DNA from: Actinobacteria bacterium UBA5176
GTDB lineage: Bacteria; Actinomycetota; UBA4738
Assembly (NCBI GenBank): GCA_002413305.1
Contig: DHWS01000028.1
Coordinates: 970-24,721, forward strand
DNA: 23,752 nt
Direction: 5' to 3'
The notes beneath the pieces are model-generated. The model worked only from the letters and a program-made list of their open reading frames with translations, did no database searches and was not told where the DNA came from. Numbering within the stretch: position 1 is the first letter of the stretch; the number at the start of each line of letters is the position of its first letter. Positions 17,387-22,942 of this stretch are shown one piece after another. The position numbers and the translations under genes were made by a program.

Positions 17387-17480
17387 TGGACGGGCGGTTC
17401 GCCGGACCTCCGAACCCCCCCTCGCAACGACGACCGTCCGTGTGGGAAGAGCCGCTCCTCTCCGGAGCGGCTCTTTTCCT
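17387..17480 (+). ncRNA. Putative structured small RNA, 6C-RNA-like
   Basis: No plus-strand gene lies within 5 kb upstream, yet a clear plus-strand terminator ends at 17477. Before it are two nested perfect helices: GGACGG (17388-17393) with CCGTCC (17434-17439), and inside it GGTTCG (17396-17401) with CGAACC (17411-17416). A run of seven C (17415-17421) runs into TCGCAACG in the single-stranded part. TAGTGT (17381-17386) is a possible -10, though the start would then fall a few bases into the first helix. C-rich loops, small size (about 90 bases) and a strong 3' terminator resemble the actinobacterial 6C small RNA, which pairs with mRNAs through its C-rich loops. This is from memory of the family; only one long C-run is present, so the match is incomplete. 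Confidence 0.45.
17447..17477 (+). terminator. Strong intrinsic terminator
   Basis: AAGAGCCGCTCC (17447-17458), 5-base loop, GGAGCGGCTCTT (17464-17475): 12 perfect pairs, ending in a TTTT run (17474-17477) on the plus strand. It most likely ends the putative small RNA. On the minus strand it lies 26 bases past the cyclase stop and could also halt that transcript, but there the following bases are CCC, not T. Confidence 0.75.
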
Positions 17481-17502
17481 GCCGGGCTCGGACGCCTCCT
17501 GC

Positions 17503-17922
17503 TCAGCCACCGGCCAACGCATAGAGGCGCCAGGCGCCGGGCAGCCCTTTCAGCTCGTGTTCGCCGCGGTCGTCGAACATCAGGCCCGAGCCCGCGACCA
17601 GGTCCTTCACGGTGCTGGACACCAGGACCTCGCCCTCCGAGGCGAGGGAGGCCACCCGCGCTCCGATGTGCACGGCGATCCCCCCGACCTTGCCGTCAAC
17701 GACTTCGCATTCGCCAGTGTGAAGACCGGCTCGGACCTCCAGCCCGAGGGGTCGGACGCCGTCCACGATGGCGGAGGCGCACCGGATCGCCCGGGCGGGC
17801 CCGTCGAAGCTGGCGAAGAAGCCATCGCCCGCCGTGTCGATCTCGCGGCCGGAGAACCGAACCAGCTGTCGGCGGACGAACGCATGATGCTGCTGGAGCA
17901 GCTCACGCCACTGGCGATCGCC
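17503..17922 (-). CDS. Cyclase domain, C-terminal part, out of frame with its N-terminal half
   Basis: About 140 codons encoding the rest of a class III adenylate/guanylate cyclase catalytic domain: GDRQWRELLQQHHAFVRRQL, the second metal Asp in DTAGDGFFASF, VRAGLHTGECEVV, VHIGARVASLA with the Arg near the transition-state position (the usual Asn is His), and a C-terminal LKGLPGAWRLYAL. It continues directly the domain begun by the gene to its right, but in the next frame. Removing one base from the CCC at 17921-17923 (GGG on the coding strand) joins them as EIGDRQWREL, giving an intact fusion of about 451 residues. It has no start codon or ribosome site of its own. Either a true one-base mutation or a homopolymer error. 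Confidence 0.8.
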   Translation of the reverse strand, partial: GDRQWRELLQQHHAFVRRQLVRFSGREIDTAGDGFFASFDGPARAIRCASAIVDGVRPLGLEVRAGLHTGECEVVDGKVGGIAVHIGARVASLASEGEVLVSSTVKDLVAGSGLMFDDRGEHELKGLPGAWRLYALAGG

Positions 17923-18859
17923 CAATTTCGATGAGCTTGCCGGTCGACCCGGCGATGTCGGTGAACAGCACCGTGGCCAAGACCCGCTCCTCCTCGACGA
18001 CCTCCCACTCGCCGCCCTGCCACATGGCGCGCAGGAAGGGTTCGACCTCCCGTACGATCTGCAGGGAATCGACCCACCAGCCGTGATCCGCCCCGGACAG
18101 CTCCACGAACTCGGCTCCGGGGATGTGCCGAGCGAGATACCGGCCCAGATCCGGCACCACGTCCTCGTCGCCCACACGGTGAAGGACGAGCGTGGCGACC
18201 CGGATCGCCGGCAGCGTATGGCGAACGTCGATCTCGCTGTTCATCAGGGAGAGGGCCCTAAGCGCTCCGGGGCTGGCGCTCGTCTGCACCCACCGTCGCC
18301 ACCACCGCTTGACCCCCTCGTCGAGGGCGGTGCTGGGGGCCAGACTCAGGAGCGCTTCGTCCAGCCACGGCTCGGTGCCCCGTCGATCATCGTTCTGCTT
18401 GATGCCGGCCAGCACTTCGTCGTATGTCCGCCCCCACGGAAAGTCGTCGGCCCGCATGAAGCTGGGCAGGGTCCCGTACAGGACGAGGGCCGCGGTGCGT
18501 TCGGGGTAGGTCGCGGCGAACAGCATGGACATCGGTCCGCCCTCGGAGAAGCCCATGATCGCCGCACGCCTCGATCCAACGGCATCCATCACGGCTCGGA
18601 TATCGTCCATCCGGGTCTCGAGGTCGGGGATCCCGGTGGTCCGGTCGGACAGGCCGGTCCCCCGCTTGTCGAACAGGATCAGCCGCGCGAACGAGGCGAT
18701 GCCACGATAGAACTCGGCAGGGGTCCCCTCCCAGGCGACGCCGAGGTTCGACAGCACCCATCCACTCACGAACACGACGTCGAACGGACCCTCTCCCAGG
18801 ACCGAGTACGCGATGCTGACGTCGCCGCTCTTCGCGTACCGGATCTCTGGCGCGTCCAC
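17903..18859 (-). CDS. Alpha/beta hydrolase fused to start of a cyclase domain; frameshifted
   Basis: The N-terminal part, about 270 residues, is an alpha/beta hydrolase: IRYAKSGDVSIAYSVLGEG, LILFDKRGTGLSD, nucleophile elbow GFSEGG (Ser), and GADHGW (His) near the end. It then runs into the start of a class III cyclase domain, VLFTDIAGST with the first metal Asp, and stops early at 17903 after a frameshift. Hydrolase-cyclase fusions of this plan are common in Actinomycetota; the hydrolase part may sense a small ligand or quorum-type molecule and control cyclic-nucleotide production (inference). The GTG at 18859 is preferred because the family begins at DAPEIRYAKSGD; an ATG at 18958 would add 33 residues of low-complexity sequence. 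It diverges from the Nur-like gene. Confidence 0.8.
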   Translation of the reverse strand: MDAPEIRYAKSGDVSIAYSVLGEGPFDVVFVSGWVLSNLGVAWEGTPAEFYRGIASFARLILFDKRGTGLSDRTTGIPDLETRMDDIRAVMDAVGSRRAAIMGFSEGGPMSMLFAATYPERTAALVLYGTLPSFMRADDFPWGRTYDEVLAGIKQNDDRRGTEPWLDEALLSLAPSTALDEGVKRWWRRWVQTSASPGALRALSLMNSEIDVRHTLPAIRVATLVLHRVGDEDVVPDLGRYLARHIPGAEFVELSGADHGWWVDSLQIVREVEPFLRAMWQGGEWEVVEEERVLATVLFTDIAGSTGKLIEIGRSPVA

Positions 18860-18968
18860 CGCTTCGTAGTGTCGCGCGAGAGGCCCACCGGCCGCAAGAC
18901 GGCGAACGTCCGGCTCGCGACCTCGCCGCCCCGCACGGGCACTACTATGCATGTGCAACGGTCGCCGC

Positions 18969-18974
18969 TATGCT
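18969..18974 (+). promoter_or_regulatory. -10 box TATGCT for the Nur-like gene
   Basis: TATGCT ends 9 bases before ATG 18984. It argues for that ATG over the upstream in-frame ATG at 18951, which would precede the transcript. No ribosome site and no clear -35. Confidence 0.45.
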
Positions 18975-18983
18975 GGGATCGAC

Positions 18984-19451
18984 ATGTCCATCGCAACCAC
19001 GCATGCGTCCGCGCAGGTCGCCCGTTCGGCCTCCAGCGAATCGGTCGTCGAGATGCTCCGCGGGAGGGGCTTGCGGATGACGCCGCAGCGGCTGGCCATC
19101 GTCGGCGAGATCATGGCCACGAAGGGCCACATCAGCCCGGCCGCCGTGGCCCGCCGGGTCCGCGATCGCGTGCCCGGCGTGAACCCTTCGACCATCTACC
19201 GGACCCTCGGTCTCCTGGAGGAGCTCGGGGTCCTCTCACACGCCCACCTGGAGTCGGGGGCGGAGTACCACCGCCGGGCCGAGGCCCAGCACGTCCACCT
19301 GACCTGCTCGAGGTGCGGCGCGGAGGATTCGCTGTCCATGGAGGAGGCCGAACGGATGAAGGGCCTCATCGTCCGCCACCATGGCTTCCAGCCGGACCTG
19401 ACGCACTTCGCCATCTCCGGGCTCTGCGCCGGGTGCGCCGGGAAGGCCTGA
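18984..19451 (+). CDS. Fur-family regulator, Nur-like (nickel-responsive)
   Basis: 155 residues. The winged helix is about 20-85 (LRMTPQRLAIVGEIM; NPSTIYRTLGLLEELGVLSHAHL), followed by the dimer/metal domain. Two Cys-x2-Cys pairs, Cys108/111 and Cys148/151, make the structural zinc site. By alignment from memory with Streptomyces Nur, His86, His88 (SHAHL) and His141 (THFAI) match the nickel-site residues His70, His72 and His126. Of the second metal site, His49, His103 and His105 match, while Ala101 replaces one His. This favours nickel sensing over iron (Fur) or zinc (Zur). A NiCoT-type permease 1.3 kb downstream has a palindromic TTGCAA operator that this protein probably binds. Start chosen from the TATGCT box. 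Confidence 0.88.
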   Translation: MSIATTHASAQVARSASSESVVEMLRGRGLRMTPQRLAIVGEIMATKGHISPAAVARRVRDRVPGVNPSTIYRTLGLLEELGVLSHAHLESGAEYHRRAEAQHVHLTCSRCGAEDSLSMEEAERMKGLIVRHHGFQPDLTHFAISGLCAGCAGKA

Positions 19452-19464
19452 CCCCCGGGCGCGG

Positions 19465-19470
19465 TAGGCT
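19465..19470 (+). promoter_or_regulatory. -10 box TAGGCT, leaderless
   Basis: TAGGCT ends 7 bases before GTG 19478, inside the 26-base gap after the Nur-like gene. No ribosome site; no recognisable -35. Confidence 0.45.
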
Positions 19471-19477
19471 GGCCGTC

Positions 19478-20218
19478 GTGGCCGACCTGCACGACGAACT
19501 TCGAACCTTCTGGAACGAGGACGCCCACACCTACGACCGCTCGCCGTCCCACGCACTGACCGACCCCGTGGAGGCCGCAGCGTGGCGGGCGATCCTGCTG
19601 CGGCACCTGCCGCCACCGCCGGCCACGGTGCTCGACGCCGGGGCGGGCACCGGCGCGATGTCGCTCCTGGCGGCCGAGCTCGGATACCGGGTCACGGCGC
19701 TTGACCTGTCCCCCGGGATGCTGGCTCGCGCGAAGGAGAAGGCCGTGGCGCGCGGGCTGGAACTGGAGACCGTGGTCGGACCGGCCGGGGAGCCGCCGGC
19801 GGGGCCGTTCGACGCGGTCATGGAGCGGCACCTGCTGTGGACGACGCCCGATCCCGGCGCGGCGCTTCGAGCGTGGCGCGAGGTCGCCCCTTCCGGCCGG
19901 CTGGTGGTGCTCGAAGGGATCTGGGCGCGCACTTCTCTCGCCTGGCGAGCCCGCGACGCCGCCGCCCGAACGGTCCGGCCGCTGCTCGGGGTCCGCCACG
20001 ACCATCACGGCTCCTACGGCGAAGAGCTGAAGGCATCACTCCCGCTCATGCACGCGGAGTCGGCGGTCCCATGGATCGAGGCCGTCCAGGCCGCCGGCTG
20101 GCGGAACCTGCGGATCGAACGCCTCCGGGACGTCGAATGGGCCCGGCGGATGGCCCAGCCGTGGCCGCTGGGCTGGCTCGAGGGCTCGCCGCACTTCGCG
20201 ATCGCCGCGGACGCCTGA
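19478..20218 (+). CDS. Class I SAM-dependent methyltransferase
   Basis: 246 residues. The N-terminal FWNEDAHTYDRSPSH is typical of UbiE-like enzymes acting on small molecules. SAM loop VLDAGAGTGAMSLL (51-64), acidic ALDLSPGML, motif IV region PFDAVMERHLLWTTPDP, and PSGRLVVLEGIW follow. The C-terminus is rich in Trp and Arg (EWARRMAQPWPLGWLE). GTG 19478 is supported by the TAGGCT box 7 bases upstream; the longer open frame overlaps the regulator gene. It lies between the Nur-like gene and the nickel/cobalt permease, so a link with metal handling, for instance modification of a metal ligand, is possible but unproven. Confidence 0.85.
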   Translation: MADLHDELRTFWNEDAHTYDRSPSHALTDPVEAAAWRAILLRHLPPPPATVLDAGAGTGAMSLLAAELGYRVTALDLSPGMLARAKEKAVARGLELETVVGPAGEPPAGPFDAVMERHLLWTTPDPGAALRAWREVAPSGRLVVLEGIWARTSLAWRARDAAARTVRPLLGVRHDHHGSYGEELKASLPLMHAESAVPWIEAVQAAGWRNLRIERLRDVEWARRMAQPWPLGWLEGSPHFAIAADA

Positions 20219-20296
20219 GCGGGACGACCGGTTACGGTTCGACCCGGAACGTGACCATCGCCGTCACCCTCGAGGCGGAACGGCGCGTGACGACCC

Positions 20297-20470
20297 TCAT
20301 CGTGGGGGCCGGGCACCCTTCCGCCTGGCGGACCGCTTCGCCCGGCGGGCCCGGTATTCGGTCCGAATGATCACCCACAGAACGGCGATCCCCAGCAGGC
20401 CCACGACCAGCCAGTCCACGTACCTCACCGCCGAGACCTGACCGATCGACCCGCTCGCGCTGAAGGTCAT
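20297..20470 (-). CDS. Small one-helix membrane protein, 57 residues
   Basis: An N-terminal polar segment (MTFSASGSIGQVSAVRY), one hydrophobic helix (about 18-35, DWLVVGLLGIAVLWVIIR) and a very basic tail (YRARRAKRSARRKGARPPR) predict N-terminus outside and tail in the cytoplasm. ATG 20470 has AGGTGG 5 bases upstream. It reads away from the palindromic operator, whose near edge is 104 bases from its start, so it could share metal control with the permease. Too short for family assignment; it could be an accessory subunit of a membrane complex. Confidence 0.55.
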   Translation of the reverse strand: MTFSASGSIGQVSAVRYVDWLVVGLLGIAVLWVIIRTEYRARRAKRSARRKGARPPR

Positions 20471-20573
20471 GCTCACCACCTGGTCGTCCACGCATACGTG
20501 CAGCTCACAGGATGGCGGATCGTGGCAGCCATGGCGAGCGGAAGGGGAAGTGCGAGGAATAGCTGCTGCTACA

Positions 20574-20605
20574 AGGGCCAGTTGCAAGGGATTGCAACTG
20601 GCCCT
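20574..20605. promoter_or_regulatory. Perfect palindrome over permease promoter, candidate Nur operator
   Basis: AGGGCCAGTTGCAA (20574-20587), spacer GGGA, TTGCAACTGGCCCT (20592-20605): 14 of 14 pairs. It contains two TTGCAA hexamers. The Streptomyces Nur box is, from memory, of the TGCAA/TTGCA type with a short spacer, and this fits closely although the spacer may be one base shorter. The left TTGCAA is also the -35 of the permease promoter and the right edge touches the -10, so a bound repressor would block RNA polymerase directly. As RNA it would also form a hairpin, but it lies upstream of the expected transcript start. Confidence 0.75.
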
Positions 20606-20610
20606 ACAAT
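20582..20610 (+). promoter_or_regulatory. Promoter of the nickel/cobalt permease
   Basis: -35 TTGCAA (20582-20587), exactly 17 bases, -10 TACAAT (20605-20610). The start would be near 20617, leaving a leader of about 90 bases. In that leader CTTCC (20682-20686) can pair with GGAAG (20692-20696), which is the ribosome site, so translation may be restrained. Confidence 0.7.
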
Positions 20611-20706
20611 CACTCGGTCTTGTGATTCCGCTTCGAAGCTTCGCGGAAGGTGGGGAGCTAGGGACCCCCCGCTGGCTCGGGCTTCCAGACCGGAAGGGTG
20701 AACGGG

Positions 20707-21609
20707 ATGATCGCCGTCGCGGCAGCTGAGGGACTGCGGATCGGACTCATCGCCACCGTGTTCGGATTCGGGTTCCGGCACGGCATCGACTGGGATCACA
20801 TCGCGGCGATCACCGACATCACGAGTTCCCAGGACAACTCCCGGACGTCGATGTTCTTCGCCACGCTCTATGCCCTGGGACACGCTCTGGTCGTGTTCGT
20901 CCTCGGCGTCGGTGCCATCGCGTTGGGGGAGAATCTCCCCTCCGGAATCGACAGGGTTCTGGAGCGCGTGGTGGGCGCCACCCTGATCGTCCTCGGCGTC
21001 TTCGTCTTCTACTCCCTGATCAAGCACGGGCGCGATTTCCGCATGAGGAGCCGTTGGATGCTCATCTTCGCCGGGGTCCGCAAAGGGGTCCGGTGGGTTC
21101 GCGGCCGTCTGGGCAGGCCGGAAGAGGTTCTGATCGAGCACGACCACGAGCACCGCACGGGGGATCCGGACGACGAGCCGCTGCTAGCGTCGCCACAGGA
21201 TCGAGAACGCTCGGTAGCGGTGGCGCCGCGAACCCATGCGCACCGGCACCTCCATCGAGCGCCCATGCCGGACGACCCGTTCATGAACTACGGCAAGGTC
21301 ACGGCGTTCCTCGTGGGGATGATCCACGGGATCGGTGCGGAGACCCCCACGCAGGTGCTGCTGTTCTTCGTCGCGGCGGGCGCCGCCGGGCGAGGGATCG
21401 GCCTGGTGCTGCTGGTGGTGTTCCTGGTCGGGCTCCTCACGTCGAATACCCTGATCGCCCTGACCTCGACGTTCGGATATCTCAGGGCATCGCGGCGCTT
21501 TGCCCTCTACGCGGCGGTGGCCGTCCTCACCGCAGTGTTCAGCCTCACGATCGGGACGATCTTCCTGTTTGGCCGGTCCACGCTTCTCCCAGCCATCTTC
21601 GGAGGTTGA
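20707..21609 (+). CDS. NiCoT/NicO-type nickel/cobalt permease
   Basis: 300 residues, inner membrane, about six hydrophobic helices. Helix 1-2 holds FRHGIDWDHIAAITD with His25, Asp28, Asp30 and His31, the NiCoT signature pattern (HxxDxDH) that binds the metal ion. ALGHALVVF and, in the second half, MIHGIGAETPTQVLLFF (His near 206) are the other family motifs. The central cytoplasmic loop (about 110-185) is His-rich (EHDHEH; THAHRHLHR), fitting metal binding. ATG 20707 is chosen because GGAAGG lies 9 bases upstream; GTG 20698 has no such site. Control by the Nur-like protein through the palindrome is likely, so nickel is the first candidate substrate; cobalt for the nearby B12-dependent mutase is the alternative. 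No nickel enzyme or cobalamin gene is in the window. Confidence 0.88.
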   Translation: MIAVAAAEGLRIGLIATVFGFGFRHGIDWDHIAAITDITSSQDNSRTSMFFATLYALGHALVVFVLGVGAIALGENLPSGIDRVLERVVGATLIVLGVFVFYSLIKHGRDFRMRSRWMLIFAGVRKGVRWVRGRLGRPEEVLIEHDHEHRTGDPDDEPLLASPQDRERSVAVAPRTHAHRHLHRAPMPDDPFMNYGKVTAFLVGMIHGIGAETPTQVLLFFVAAGAAGRGIGLVLLVVFLVGLLTSNTLIALTSTFGYLRASRRFALYAAVAVLTAVFSLTIGTIFLFGRSTLLPAIFGG

Positions 21610-21738
21610 TGAACGGTCGTCGGGTCAAAGGCGCCGCCACTCCCTCCATCGCGCCGCGATCACTACGCGTTGCGGCTGCACGGGCCGGGCCTACCATCGG
21701 CTCTCATCCGCACGAGGCACCCGCTTCCCGCTGCCGGG

Positions 21739-22359
21739 TCACCCGATCGCGTCGAGCCGCCGGTTCAGCCGCTCCCCGGCGCGGCACCCGGACCGGTACC
21801 AGGCGCCGGCGACCAGGAGCATCGCCGGCAGCATGGCGAACGAGCCCAGCAGCCACATGGCGAGGTGTTCGAGGTCGTGGACCGGAGGATGCTCGAGCGC
21901 CAGCTCATAGAAGGGCGTGAAGTGCGTGCCGACCAGAACCGCCGCCAGCGCCCCGGCGCCGGCCACCGGATTCGAGAGGACGCCTGCCGTACGCCCGTGC
22001 AGGATCGCGTGCAGCCGCTCCCGCGCCGGTAGGCCGACGGCTCGAAGCAGCAGCGTGACGGGCCTCCCGAGCAACATCAACGGCACGGCCACCATGATCA
22101 GCAGCAGGTGCTGAATCATGTGGACCCAGAGCAGCACTCGAGCGTACGCGTCCACCGGGCCCTGGAGCGCGACCGAGATCATCGCCAGGCCCGACAGGAA
22201 CGCGAGAACCCTGGTCGCGGGCCAGGGAGCCCGCGGATACCGAAGCCGAACCCTCCGCACGCCGAACAGATAGGCCCAGCCCGTGAAGAGCAGCGCGAGG
22301 AGCACGAGGGGTGCGAGCTGCCACGCGGTGAGCACCCGGAGCAGGTTCGGCCTCGGCAT
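21739..22359 (-). CDS. CtaG-like cytochrome c oxidase assembly protein, short form
   Basis: 206 residues with about five hydrophobic helices. WVHMIQHLLLIMVAVPLMLLGRP is the hallmark of the caa3-type CtaG family (copper delivery/assembly of cytochrome oxidase), and NPVAGAGALAAVLVGTHFTPFYELALEH and VHDLEHLAM also match. The family is usually near 280-300 residues (from memory). Here the sequence jumps from LEHLAMWLLG to a last helix GSFAMLPAMLLVAGAWYR with no room for the usual intervening helices, so about two helices seem missing within one open frame. It may be a natural short form or an in-frame deletion. ATG 22359; a TAGGCT box lies 12 bases upstream. Confidence 0.75.
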   Translation of the reverse strand: MPRPNLLRVLTAWQLAPLVLLALLFTGWAYLFGVRRVRLRYPRAPWPATRVLAFLSGLAMISVALQGPVDAYARVLLWVHMIQHLLLIMVAVPLMLLGRPVTLLLRAVGLPARERLHAILHGRTAGVLSNPVAGAGALAAVLVGTHFTPFYELALEHPPVHDLEHLAMWLLGSFAMLPAMLLVAGAWYRSGCRAGERLNRRLDAIG

Positions 22360-22371
22360 TGGACTCTGCCC

Positions 22372-22377
22372 AGCCTA
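22372..22377 (-). promoter_or_regulatory. -10 box TAGGCT for the CtaG-like gene
   Basis: Minus-strand TAGGCT (22377-22372) ends 12 bases before ATG 22359, giving a leader of about 5 bases. No ribosome site and no convincing -35. Confidence 0.4.
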
Positions 22378-22410
22378 CGCCGAGAGGGCGGTTCGGTGCA
22401 GCGTTCGCCC

Positions 22411-22845
22411 TCAGGCCACCACGCGCTCGGGTGCGCCGACCGCCGGGCCTTCGATGGCCACCCCGATCGTCCCCAGGCTCCGGCCGCTGGTGTCCCGGAG
22501 CGGGGCGACCCGGCAGTGGAACAACCTGCCGCGCATCCGGAACTCGTACGTGATGGTCTCGCCGGCGATGGCCCGGCGGTGGGCGGCGATCAGTTCGTCG
22601 CGCGGATCGTCGGTCTCGAAGAACTCCTCCAGGCTGATCCCGACCACCTGGTTCGGACCGATCCCCAGTCCGGCAAGCCCTCGGCCGAGCAACGAGGTGA
22701 ACCGGAGGTCTCGATCCGTGGTCCAGAACAGCGCCGGGAGCTGGTCGACCAGCGCGCGGACGGAGTCGCCGAGCACGACCGGGGGCTCCGGAGGAACCGA
22801 TCGGGTGACGTCCACCGTGATGCCGCGAAGCTCCCACTGCTTCAT
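22411..22845 (-). CDS. Stand-alone PAS-domain protein
   Basis: 144 residues made almost wholly of one PAS domain (about 25-135): RALVDQLPALFWTTDRDLRFTSLLG, GLGIGPNQVVGISLEEFFETDDPRDEL, AAHRRAIAGETITYEFRMRGRLFHCRVAPLRD and GRSLGTIGVAI. This is the PAS_4-like form seen in two-component and diguanylate-cyclase sensors. No kinase, GGDEF or DNA-binding domain follows, so it must pass a signal by protein contact, or is a remnant. ATG 22845 has AGGAG 5 bases upstream. It lies between ctaG and the acyl-CoA mutase gene on the same strand. Ligand unknown. Confidence 0.8.
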   Translation of the reverse strand: MKQWELRGITVDVTRSVPPEPPVVLGDSVRALVDQLPALFWTTDRDLRFTSLLGRGLAGLGIGPNQVVGISLEEFFETDDPRDELIAAHRRAIAGETITYEFRMRGRLFHCRVAPLRDTSGRSLGTIGVAIEGPAVGAPERVVA

Positions 22846-22942
22846 GACGTCTCCTGGTCGCGGGCTGACCCGAGCCTAGCGATTCCCACCGGTTCGCGCA
22901 ATCGCCCAGCTGGCCGACAGGCCGGTATGCCGGTGTATCGGA

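Noticed and set aside
17365..17480. tRNA or SRP RNA in the interval before the SDR gene
   Set aside because: No cloverleaf or GGTTCGAATCC-type T-loop, and no SRP loop motif; the fold fits a C-rich small RNA better.
18946..18960. TATGCATGTGCAACG upstream of the Nur-like gene as an autoregulatory site
   Set aside because: It has a TGCAAC half-site, but the symmetry and spacing do not match the permease palindrome; too weak to list.
18083..19477. Upstream part of the frame that contains the methyltransferase at 19478
   Set aside because: It runs antisense to the hydrolase and through the regulator gene in another frame; the methyltransferase has its own -10 box and start.
20608..20627. AATCAC/GTGATT inverted repeat just downstream of the permease -10
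   Set aside because: The left arm lies before the expected transcript start, so it is not an RNA hairpin; as a DNA site it is only 6+6 bases with an 8-base spacer.
20617..20706. Nickel/cobalt or cobalamin riboswitch in the permease leader
   Set aside because: The leader is only about 90 bases and I see none of the conserved core elements of those riboswitches.
21610..21738. Possible small gene between the permease and ctaG
   Set aside because: 129 bases, no start with a ribosome site and no coding pattern; I see nothing here but a convergent spacer.
22900..22940. CCGG-rich inverted repeat near 22922-22934 as a terminator
   Set aside because: Only four pairs, no T-run, and it lies 3' of the mutase gene in ordinary GC-rich sequence.
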